A stretch of DNA of 38,063 bases, from positions 1-38,063 of the IMG/VR virus record IMGVR_UViG_3300038701_000484. One strand, 5' to 3'. The stretch is from a virus. The position numbers were made by a program, and so were the translations under genes. The notes beneath the pieces were generated by a model, which did not search any database, was not told the DNA's origin, and worked only from the letters and a program-made list of their open reading frames with translations. Positions 31,323 through 38,063 of the stretch are shown piece by piece (position 1 is the first letter of the stretch; every line of letters starts with the position of its first letter).

Positions 31323-33758
31323 TTATTTAGGAGAAAACTCTTCAAGGCCAAAGCCATCTAAAGAATCCTCGCTGCTTTCAAAATTAACAGGAGGTAAGTT
31401 TTTCTTTCTTTGCTCTATAAGCTTTGATTGTTGCTTGTTGTTAAGAGTTATTCTCTCATCTTTTCTGTCCTCTTTCATCTTCTCTCTGTCAGTCAACGAC
31501 TTAACATCTAAGCCCTTCAACTGCATATTAAGTTCAAACTCCAAACGCATAAGCTCAGCCTTCACAGAAGCCTCACCTCTCATTCTCTCTATATCTATAA
31601 GGGCCTTGTTCTTAGATATCTCTATCTCGGACTGTGTTTCAGCTAGCTGTTTTTGCATAGAAATTTCAGCTGCCATTTGTTGAGATTGTTGATTAATCTG
31701 AGCCTGCATTTGCTGTTTAGCTGCCTCTGCTTCTTGCATACGTTGCTCTTTCTTTTTACGTCTAAGCTTAAGCATTTGATTAGCTAGCTTAACATTTTTT
31801 ATAGATCGTATATCAATAGCATCCTCTAAATCAATCCTGTCTCTATTCAAAGCAATAGATATATTAGCCTCTAACTGCTCTTTTTCTTCCGCATCAGGAG
31901 ATACCTCTATATATATGCCAAAATCGTGCAAGTATAAATGGCTTATCTCATTGAGTAAATCTACATTATGTTTACCTATCTGAGTCACAAACTCCTCTTT
32001 ATGTTCTGCGTGCTCTATTATATCAGAAATCCTTAAAGAAACAGCCTCAGCTAAATCCCTAGTCATTTCTAAACCAGCCTCTAGTATGTGTCTAGTTGCA
32101 GTGTTTGAGTTCAATGCGGCTATTTTTTGCAGGCCAACCAAAGAATTAGGGTCAGGAGAACTTCCATCCCTAGCCTCGTTAAGGCCTGTCACGTCTCTAA
32201 TCATATTTAAGTAATGATTATAAAGACTGATAAGTGTAGATATTTTTGTGTTACCTGAATTCTTATTGAGTTCTTGAATAGGTATTTTTGCGTTATTAAA
32301 TTCACCATCCTCCGTAAACGAACGACCAACCACACTACCTGTTTGGAAGTAAAGTTTCATTGCCTCTGAAGGGTTGTACTCTTGGCCGTTACCTAAGTCT
32401 ATAGAGTGCAATCCATCTGCATCAATATATACACCATCGGGTACAACTCTAGAAGCTACCTGTTGTAATTTCAAGTGTGTTATCTGTATTTGGTCAGCAA
32501 AAGGGATCATTCTCTGTACTAGAGACTGTATAGATCCTTTGTACATTCTAGGCGCTGAGCCTACGTAATTAGGAAGTGCTTTCTGAGATGCAGACTTAGG
32601 CCTTACCATGTTCTTAGACATTTCCCATTTAAGCATCATGTCAGAGCCCATCACTTTAACACCTTCATACCAAACCTCTATTGTTTTTTCTATGACCTCA
32701 AAATTATACTCTTCTTGTACCTCGTCAGGAGCATCAAAGTCTCCCTCTCTTTCTATAACTCTACTGCCACCTTCTTCTAATATTCTCTTTTTATAAACAA
32801 TACGCTTGTCCATTTTATAGTTAAAAAATAAAAGAGTAGCACTGTCGCTGCTAAACATAGAATTATGGTCGGTCTGACCTCTTTCATATCTATCGTGCCA
32901 TGCCTGACTATAAGATGTGATATTATCTACTTGATCGTCTGTTAAAGATGGGTCTATTTTTCTTAACTCAGTCTTAGGGACCGTCTTTACTTCTCCCCAA
33001 TAAAAACAATCCTTAAAGTTAGGGTCTTCTGTGTAAGACCATACCATATCAGCAGGGTCAACATAACTCAATTTTATCCCATCTCCTTTTCTGAACTCTT
33101 GCTTAGCAAAAGCGACACCTAACACCGTCTGATCGTAATCTAAACGCTTCTTAATGTCGTTAAACTTATTATCCTCAAAAGTTGTGTTTATAGCGGCCTC
33201 ATTAGCCAACTCTATAGAATCCTTATAATCTAATTGCATCTTAAGGCTTAACTCTTGATCGTTCTCAGGCAACTCGTAAGGGTCGTTACTGAAAGTGCTT
33301 ATTCCAAAATCATCTTGTATCTGAAACAACAAATCCTTAGCTATCATTTCGGCCTCAATATTCTCTTGGAATTTATTCCTTTTCTCTATCGAAGTAGAGT
33401 CTTGTGCCTGTGCTTTAACAGTAAACATTCTGTTACTCATTCCGTTAACAACTATGTCTACAAACTTAGGAATAACATGTATATTGGTCCAATCTAAGTT
33501 CAAATGAGATAAATCACCATCTACGGCAATCTCGTCCTTATAATTACCAACACTCTGTTCAGCCCTTGCGTATAATCTTCTTCTGTGAAATTCATTTCTT
33601 TGACTGTAGAATTTAGAAGTAGATCCTCCTTCATAAAACCACTCATACTCTATAGCCCTACCTATCTGATTACCTACTTCTAAACTGTCTTTTTCAGCTT
33701 CTGGTATCTCGTTAGAAGGGAAGAAAGCTTTGCTTATATTAATTTCTACTTCTTTCAT
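31323..33758 (-). CDS. Portal protein (811 aa)
   Basis: It follows the large terminase gene, overlapping by 4 bases, and has the size and layout of crAss-like portals: an N-terminal part with YEGGSTSKFYSQRNEFHRRR and IPKFVDIVVNGMSNRMFTVK, a stem-like middle (KLSYVDPADMVWSY, FYWGEVKTVPKTEL) and a crown region with RDVTGLNEARDGSSP, a sequence style seen in podovirus portals. Residues about 640-770 form a long Gln/Glu/Lys coiled coil (RMQEAEAAKQQMQAQINQQS), probably the barrel inside the head. It forms the dodecameric gate for DNA packaging and exit. Confidence 0.8.
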   Translation of the reverse strand: MKEVEINISKAFFPSNEIPEAEKDSLEVGNQIGRAIEYEWFYEGGSTSKFYSQRNEFHRRRLYARAEQSVGNYKDEIAVDGDLSHLNLDWTNIHVIPKFVDIVVNGMSNRMFTVKAQAQDSTSIEKRNKFQENIEAEMIAKDLLFQIQDDFGISTFSNDPYELPENDQELSLKMQLDYKDSIELANEAAINTTFEDNKFNDIKKRLDYDQTVLGVAFAKQEFRKGDGIKLSYVDPADMVWSYTEDPNFKDCFYWGEVKTVPKTELRKIDPSLTDDQVDNITSYSQAWHDRYERGQTDHNSMFSSDSATLLFFNYKMDKRIVYKKRILEEGGSRVIEREGDFDAPDEVQEEYNFEVIEKTIEVWYEGVKVMGSDMMLKWEMSKNMVRPKSASQKALPNYVGSAPRMYKGSIQSLVQRMIPFADQIQITHLKLQQVASRVVPDGVYIDADGLHSIDLGNGQEYNPSEAMKLYFQTGSVVGRSFTEDGEFNNAKIPIQELNKNSGNTKISTLISLYNHYLNMIRDVTGLNEARDGSSPDPNSLVGLQKIAALNSNTATRHILEAGLEMTRDLAEAVSLRISDIIEHAEHKEEFVTQIGKHNVDLLNEISHLYLHDFGIYIEVSPDAEEKEQLEANISIALNRDRIDLEDAIDIRSIKNVKLANQMLKLRRKKKEQRMQEAEAAKQQMQAQINQQSQQMAAEISMQKQLAETQSEIEISKNKALIDIERMRGEASVKAELMRLEFELNMQLKGLDVKSLTDREKMKEDRKDERITLNNKQQSKLIEQRKKNLPPVNFESSEDSLDGFGLEEFSPK

Positions 33759-36022
33759 GTTATGATTTTACTTCTTTTGCCTTTATTGTCGTAAGTTGCA
33801 AAGTTAACACTTATTTTTTTCTTCTCTTTAACACGCCTATACAGAGTAGACTTGTTAGCCATCGCTGCCAACGACGATGCTATAGTTATATCAAATTTTT
33901 CTCGTTTATCTATATCGAAACCTGCCCAATCCTCAAGCATTCTATTAAAATATACATCTCCCATTGAACCCTTTTCTCTATGAATTCCTTCTTCGTCCAC
34001 CCCTACATATCCTTCTATGTAACTCTCCAAAGCCTCTGACTGAGCTAACTTAGTCTCACCTGATGAAGGTATCCCTCCTAATTCTTTTTCTGTGGATGAT
34101 AATTTTCTAGAGTCAGGTCTATTCATCGAAAAATCCCTACAATTATTATTCTTTAAATAATACAGCATCCTAGGTTTGTTATTCTCAAAAAGACCAGGCA
34201 TACCATAAAACCATAATGCTTTTAATACTTCTTTATAAAAAATCTCTGGTGTTTTAGGTCTGGCCAAGTACTGAAGGAAAAACATATTAGTAGGTGCGTC
34301 TTCCATATGATACTTAGTAAGTCCAGCTAAAGCACCCTTAGATCCTCCACCGCCAACAACACCTCTAATGTCATAACTATCACAACCAAACGATCCAATA
34401 TGCCCGTTCATAGGGATGAACTTTCCGTTGTATTCTCTTACGTTATTTTGTAATTCTTTTTTAGGTATCCAAGACACTAAGAAGTTACCTCTAACGTCTG
34501 GAGTGAAATAAACCTCAGTAAATTCTTCTCCATGTAACCAATTAAAATTACCCTTAGTTACAAGCTTACTAGAGGCCATAGAATCGTTGTAATCTATTTG
34601 TTGGTATATCTTCGTTAGATTATATAAAGAGTTCTTACTTTCATCTCTGAAGGCGTGAGACTCTGTTCTAGGGTACTGTCTGTAGTGTTCGTTTAATGCA
34701 TCTGGATCAGATTTTAATCCCTCAACCTCATTATTCCAATAATCAATAACACCTTCCTCTATCATCATACCATCAACTCCTAACACTGGTTTTTCAGGAG
34801 TATGAAATACAGGGAATCCATATCTGTCAATAAATCCTTCATAGTTCCACTCCATAGGTATGAACAGACTGTAAAGCCCTGTTTTTGTTTGGCCGTTTTT
34901 ATCTCTCTTATTTACATTAGATCCTTCATACATTTTCTTGAAGTTGTCACCTCCTTTACTCGAAGAGTTACATGTTGAACCCATCATACACTTGCCTATG
35001 ATTCTTCGACCTACCCTAAGACAAGTCTTAGCTACCCTCCAATGATTTAATATGTTTTGAGGTTTCAGTATTTTACCAGACTCATCCTCCACTAGCAACT
35101 TAAGCTTTTGGCCATCATAAGAGTTGTCATCGGTCGCTTTCCAATCTATAGTAGTGTTAAGGCCGTCCATCTCTTCATCATCAAAACTATCCATGTTTTT
35201 TTTGGTTATTCTAGAAGCAGGAACGCGATAAGAAATCTCGGTCTTGGGTCTATCCATACCATCCTGAATAGGCTTAAAAAAGAAAGGATAATTAACAGAT
35301 ATAGGAACAACCTTACCTGTAAACATTTTTTTAGCATCAGGACCTGTCTTAGACATTATACCTAAATCAGAGTCCTTAACAGAAGTACCTATGTTTACTA
35401 GTTCAGATGAAGCCATATAAGAAAACCCAGAACGTCTGTTTTTGAGGTAAACCATACCGAAACAACGATCGTCAGCTTTACAGGCTTCCCAAAACAACCA
35501 AAATATCCTATTAGACTCTCTATATTCTGGATGTCCAACGTCAATCTTAGTCCACTGTAAATACATGTAATAAGAACCTGACACATAGGTAGGCTCCCCA
35601 TTATTCATGAACCAAAAACCATTCTCTCGCCTGTCAAACTCTTCCTCTATATAAGGAATCCAATTAGACTTAAAGTTATTATCCATTTTCTTCCATTTAA
35701 AAATAGAGTTAACTCTAGAGATAGATTTAGGTACATCAAAAGGTTCCCAATATTGATCTTTCTTCTTTTTGCTTCTATGATAGACTTTTTTTGGAGCCTT
35801 AGGAAGACCAACCCTAAGCCCAGATATATTGTATATATCACCTAAAGTTCCGTCTTTAGATATAACAACAACGTCGTACTTAGAATCATAGCCATACCCC
35901 CACTTCTTGTTGCCTTTGACAGTGTTGCTTATGTTGTTATCTAAGTAATATAAGCTACTTGGCTCTTCTTTCTGCGAATGTGTCGTAGTTTTGTTTATCG
36001 CCTTGTTTTGCTTGTTCTTCAA
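33755..36022 (-). CDS. Terminase large subunit, ATPase-nuclease (755 aa)
   Basis: The packaging motor shows a deviant Walker A (LKNRRSGFSYMASS, about 190-205), Walker B with catalytic Glu (KLLVEDESGK, about 308-317), and a nuclease domain with GCDSYD (about 546-551) and EKFDITIASS near 705. It is longer than T4- or T7-type terminases and matches crAss-like ones in motif style (YMYLQWTKIDVGHPEYRE near 155). ATG 36022 overlaps the upstream gene by 68 bases, but no alternative start occurs before conserved-looking sequence. The promoter-like TAACTTTGC for the portal lies in its 3' end. Confidence 0.85.
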   Translation of the reverse strand: MKNKQNKAINKTTTHSQKEEPSSLYYLDNNISNTVKGNKKWGYGYDSKYDVVVISKDGTLGDIYNISGLRVGLPKAPKKVYHRSKKKKDQYWEPFDVPKSISRVNSIFKWKKMDNNFKSNWIPYIEEEFDRRENGFWFMNNGEPTYVSGSYYMYLQWTKIDVGHPEYRESNRIFWLFWEACKADDRCFGMVYLKNRRSGFSYMASSELVNIGTSVKDSDLGIMSKTGPDAKKMFTGKVVPISVNYPFFFKPIQDGMDRPKTEISYRVPASRITKKNMDSFDDEEMDGLNTTIDWKATDDNSYDGQKLKLLVEDESGKILKPQNILNHWRVAKTCLRVGRRIIGKCMMGSTCNSSSKGGDNFKKMYEGSNVNKRDKNGQTKTGLYSLFIPMEWNYEGFIDRYGFPVFHTPEKPVLGVDGMMIEEGVIDYWNNEVEGLKSDPDALNEHYRQYPRTESHAFRDESKNSLYNLTKIYQQIDYNDSMASSKLVTKGNFNWLHGEEFTEVYFTPDVRGNFLVSWIPKKELQNNVREYNGKFIPMNGHIGSFGCDSYDIRGVVGGGGSKGALAGLTKYHMEDAPTNMFFLQYLARPKTPEIFYKEVLKALWFYGMPGLFENNKPRMLYYLKNNNCRDFSMNRPDSRKLSSTEKELGGIPSSGETKLAQSEALESYIEGYVGVDEEGIHREKGSMGDVYFNRMLEDWAGFDIDKREKFDITIASSLAAMANKSTLYRRVKEKKKISVNFATYDNKGKRSKIIT
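33798..33806 (-). promoter_or_regulatory. Possible -7 promoter element for portal, inside the terminase gene
   Basis: The - strand reads TAACTTTGC, 40 bases upstream of the portal ATG. It fits TAnnTTTG but lies in coding sequence and has no clear -33 TTG, so chance occurrence is possible. Confidence 0.35.
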
Positions 36023-36227
36023 TTATATTTCTTTCTTCTTCGATTTTACTCAATATTTCTAAAGCGTCGAAAATAGCAAGTTTTTTTGCTTGTGCTGCGT
36101 TTTTTAACTTATCAGCACCTATTCCGTCCTCGTCTAGTATTATTCTTTCTTCAGCAACTTTTATAAGTTCCTTCACAGCTTTTTCACCTGAAGATATTAT
36201 TTTTTCCTTTAACTTTATTACATTCAT
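35955..36227 (-). CDS. Candidate terminase small subunit (90 aa)
   Basis: A short, almost wholly helical, charged protein directly upstream of and overlapping the large terminase (68 bases). The segment ADKLKNAAQAKKLAIFDALE, then SKIEEERNIIEEQA, recalls a small protein commonly encoded before the terminase in Bacteroidota phages. No classical HTH is obvious, so assignment as small terminase rests on position and helical character. It overlaps the GroES-like gene by 4 bases (ATGA). Confidence 0.5.
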   Translation of the reverse strand: MNVIKLKEKIISSGEKAVKELIKVAEERIILDEDGIGADKLKNAAQAKKLAIFDALEILSKIEEERNIIEEQAKQGDKQNYDTFAERRAK

Positions 36228-36787
36228 AATTTAGCTACTATATTCCTAGTGTACATTCTATAGACAGTGTTACCATCAATACTAAACTTGTACTCACTGT
36301 CAGGTTCAAATAAAACCTTATCACCCTTTAAAACTCCTAAATTATTTAGACTATCGTTAGACAAGTAAATCCTACCTGTTAAAGGTTGCTCTTTTAATGA
36401 TGTATATATCAAGTCTTGATCATAATCGACAGGCTCCACAAAACAATATTCATCATGGGAATACCATTTTCCTTTTTTCTTATAAGCAAAATACTGTGAA
36501 TCATCAACAAAAAAAGTATCATTTCTTAAAAAACTCCTACCACTTACCTCCCTGCCTTTCATGTCTAATTGAATCCTAAAAACATTATGATGAACAATTA
36601 AAATATCTCCTACATCTATATTACCCTTGTAATTATTAGGTAATTCTAAAACCTCAGCAAAACGATTCGTTGTTTTATGATCTTCAAAATTATTACTTAT
36701 AATCATTTCTTTATCTCCAAAAGACACAACATTATCATACCTTCTTCCGTTTAAAGGTTTTACTATAAAATAAAATGGTGATTTCAT
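36224..36787 (-). CDS. GroES-like co-chaperonin candidate (187 aa)
   Basis: The first half reads like Cpn10 with a marine-phage flavour: FIVKPLNGRRYDN, NRFAEVLELPNNYKG, then DVGDILIVHHNVFR. The end, GVLKGDKVLFEPDSEYKF followed by SIDGNTVYRMYTRNIVAKL, parallels the GroES C-terminus (GDxVLF ... V(D)GEEY ... RxxDILAKL). The 187 residues could thus hold a split or duplicated GroES fold with a central insertion (about 85-130) in place of, or besides, the mobile loop. Sitting just before terminase and capsid genes, it could help host GroEL fold the capsid protein, as T4 gp31 does. No search was possible. Confidence 0.5.
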   Translation of the reverse strand: MKSPFYFIVKPLNGRRYDNVVSFGDKEMIISNNFEDHKTTNRFAEVLELPNNYKGNIDVGDILIVHHNVFRIQLDMKGREVSGRSFLRNDTFFVDDSQYFAYKKKGKWYSHDEYCFVEPVDYDQDLIYTSLKEQPLTGRIYLSNDSLNNLGVLKGDKVLFEPDSEYKFSIDGNTVYRMYTRNIVAKL

Positions 36788-36789
36788 TT

Positions 36790-37005
36790 CTAAAAATTTA
36801 AATCAGCCTCTTCTACAACAGGCATATTAATTATCTTCTTCCATTGGAACACCCCATCATCCCCTCTAACGAATATTCTGTAGTAATTCTCACTTACTTG
36901 CTCTATATACTCTATAGTATACTTACCTCCTACCACAGGCTGACCTTGATAATAGTGCATAGCATTTTTATAGTCTAAACCTATAGATATCTTTCTAATT
37001 ACCAT
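36790..37005 (-). CDS. Conserved small phage protein of unknown function (71 aa)
   Basis: The sequence VIRKISIGLDYKNAMHYYQG, then FQWKKIINMPVVEEADLNF, matches a small protein I associate with the terminase-proximal region of Bacteroidota phages, including crAss-like ones. It is compact and beta-rich with conserved Trp-Lys and MPV motifs. No function is known to me. It overlaps its upstream neighbour by 11 bases and precedes the GroES-like gene by 2. Confidence 0.6.
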   Translation of the reverse strand: MVIRKISIGLDYKNAMHYYQGQPVVGGKYTIEYIEQVSENYYRIFVRGDDGVFQWKKIINMPVVEEADLNF

Positions 37006-37216
37006 GAATTGCTCCTGTTTCAGGGTCTATTTTAACATCACCATACTTGTCTTTTATATTTTTTAATGCGTCAGACAAGTCTTGGTCAATCAAATTTGAT
37101 TTGTGTAATAACGAATGTTTTTGAACCTCTAGTTTAGCAATATTGTAGTATATATCACTTTTGTTAGACTGTAAAGACTTTAGAGTCTCTAACTCTTTTT
37201 TAGTTATTTTTTTCAT
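36995..37216 (-). CDS. Small coiled-coil protein, first gene of the late operon (73 aa)
   Basis: Helical from residue 3 to about 55 with a heptad-like pattern (KKELETLKSLQSNKSDIYYN, AKLEVQKHSLLHKSNL), ending KYGDVKIDPETGAIHGN. A long helix followed by KYG and a (D/N)PxTG end recurs in small proteins of Bacteroidota phages; function is unknown to me. A good -7 element (TATATTTGC) lies 20 bases upstream, making this the likely first gene of the late transcript. Confidence 0.62.
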   Translation of the reverse strand: MKKITKKELETLKSLQSNKSDIYYNIAKLEVQKHSLLHKSNLIDQDLSDALKNIKDKYGDVKIDPETGAIHGN

Positions 37217-37235
37217 TTTAATTATATTTATTTAA

Positions 37236-37270
37236 GCAAATATAATAAAATTTAAATAGAATTAAGACAA
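37236..37270 (-). promoter_or_regulatory. Late-operon promoter (Bacteroidota type)
   Basis: The - strand shows TTG at 37270-37268, a 23-base AT-rich spacer and TATATTTGC at 37244-37236. The -7 element is a full match; the spacer is at the long end of the accepted range. It partly overlaps the 3' end of the upstream membrane protein gene. Confidence 0.6.
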
Positions 37271-37620
37271 TGACCGCCTTTACCCCAATATTGCACGTCG
37301 ATTATATATAAGATAACTACAACTACCCACCCTGTAATGGTTAGTTGCTTATCTCGCTGATTTTTTCCTAATACGCTTGAAATAGTTTCGTTTTTGTCGC
37401 CATGTAAAGTTCCATTTTTTTTACGTAACGTCATATTAAATAAGGTTGCAAAATGATAGTTTCCAAACTTATCTAACTCAATAGCGTTAACTTTCCAAAA
37501 GCCATTCACACGGCTTAAAAAACTGCTTCTTTTTTTATTCTTGAGTAAAACCGCTATAAAATTAGGGAATACTAAAATAAAAAATATAACGTACGCTATA
37601 ATACTTAATATAAATCCCAT
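37252..37620 (-). CDS. Phage-associated small membrane protein (122 aa)
   Basis: There are two hydrophobic segments: residues about 3-25 (FILSIIAYVIFFILVFPNFI) and about 92-108 (ITGWVVVVILYIID). Between them lies a soluble part with DKFGNYHFATLFN and ETISSVLGKNQRDKQLT. The pattern DxFGN ... ISSVLGKN(Q/K)RD ... LD ... HC.(K/N)SI is one I associate with small proteins of Bacteroidota phages and prophages. A role in lysis (spanin or holin-like) or superinfection exclusion is conceivable but unproven. It lies 3 bases after the next gene upstream and 35 bases before the late operon's first gene. Confidence 0.6.
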   Translation of the reverse strand: MGFILSIIAYVIFFILVFPNFIAVLLKNKKRSSFLSRVNGFWKVNAIELDKFGNYHFATLFNMTLRKKNGTLHGDKNETISSVLGKNQRDKQLTITGWVVVVILYIIDVQYWGKGGHCLNSI

Positions 37621-37622
37621 AT

Positions 37623-38060
37623 CTATTCTATTGTGTAATCATTAGCGGTTAAACCTCCAAATGTTTGTTTGCTTACTATTTGTTGAAGCACACCTTGCTG
37701 AATTATCCAATCTTGAATATCTAAGTAAGCCGTTAATTCACTAGGAATATTGTCTGTAAATTGGCTAATCATAACATTTACCATATCACGTGGAATACGC
37801 TCGTAATAGTCTACAACTGTATGCTGTGCATCTGTGGTTGTTTCGCCTACGGGTTTCTCAAAATGCTGAATGTATTTAACTTGAGCCTTAAATCCTTTAG
37901 ACAAAGGCTGTAAAATCTCAACTTGAATTTCAGCGTGTAAATTAGTTACGCCTGTTTTAGGGAATGTTAACTTGTTTACTCGGTCTGTAATTAAACTAAA
38001 CCTTTCTGCTTGTGCTTTCCATTCTTCACTTGTAATGCTTCTGTTTGTTGTTATTTTCAT
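37623..38060 (-). CDS. Hypothetical protein at the right edge (145 aa)
   Basis: A soluble protein beginning MKITTNRSITSEEWKAQAER, with ERFSLITDRVNKLTFP, HAEIQVEILQPLSKGFKAQV and a helical end (DIQDWIIQQGVLQQIVSKQT). I do not recognise the family. It is followed at 2 bases by the phage-associated membrane protein, so the two form one unit. Whether this unit belongs to the same phage or to neighbouring DNA cannot be decided inside the window. The ATG is 3 bases from the window edge, so the gene appears complete. Confidence 0.55.
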   Translation of the reverse strand: MKITTNRSITSEEWKAQAERFSLITDRVNKLTFPKTGVTNLHAEIQVEILQPLSKGFKAQVKYIQHFEKPVGETTTDAQHTVVDYYERIPRDMVNVMISQFTDNIPSELTAYLDIQDWIIQQGVLQQIVSKQTFGGLTANDYTIE

Positions 38061-38063
38061 AAT

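Noticed and set aside
1-38063. Window as a closed circular phage genome
   Set aside because: I see no terminal repeat between the two ends, and the attC arm expected before base 1 is not at the right end; this does not exclude a longer circular molecule.
1-38063. CRISPR arrays, tRNA or rRNA genes
   Set aside because: No regularly spaced direct repeats or tRNA-like T-arm patterns were noticed by eye; a covariance scan was not possible.

Overview
The window looks like most of a tailed phage or prophage genome of a Bacteroidota host, most likely a flavobacterium, joined at its left edge to a short run of integron-like gene cassettes. Evidence for the host group is the AT-rich DNA, the scarcity of Shine-Dalgarno sequences, several promoters of the Bacteroidota type (TAnnTTTGC just ahead of late genes), and protein families common in Bacteroidota phages: a Sak3-type annealase, a VirE_N-like primase fused to an SF3 helicase, and crAss-like terminase, portal, capsid and nozzle proteins. 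These family assignments come from reading motifs, not from a search. No stretch longer than 300 bases lacks a gene.

Region 1 (1-about 1210): small orphan genes, each followed by an imperfect palindrome with integron attC architecture. The first bases of cassettes 1, 2 and 4 are exactly the reverse complement of a core box at their ends, and two sites have long paired arms. The last site breaks off after its left half, just where phage-like genes begin.

Region 2 (1222-11678, + strand): a packed early operon with many short overlaps. It holds an HTH regulator, a recombination module (Sak3 annealase, PD-(D/E)XK exonuclease, SSB-like protein), a DUF3310-like protein, a DnaA domain IV-like HTH protein, a primase-helicase, an SF2 helicase, a MazG-like NTP pyrophosphohydrolase, a VRR-NUC-like nuclease, many small unknown proteins, and an HTH-metallophosphoesterase similar in plan to phage T5 A1. 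A hairpin terminator follows the SSB gene. A strong bidirectional terminator (11681-11707) separates the early block from the convergent late block.

Region 3 (37216 down to 11713, - strand): the virion block. In transcription order it has two small conserved proteins, a GroES-like protein, a small-terminase candidate, large terminase, portal, scaffold, major capsid protein, an unknown protein, a small basic protein, two connector or ring proteins, a 1703-aa tail nozzle, a 247-aa tail protein, and three probable ejected internal proteins, the last 1944 aa long. Internal promoters, one overlapping a terminator, probably tune stoichiometry. Gene order and content resemble crAss-like podoviruses, but the block is compact.

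Region 4 (37252-38060, - strand): a small membrane protein of a type I associate with Bacteroidota phages, and an unknown protein. No integrase, DNA polymerase, holin, endolysin or tRNA was recognised, so the phage may continue beyond the right edge.
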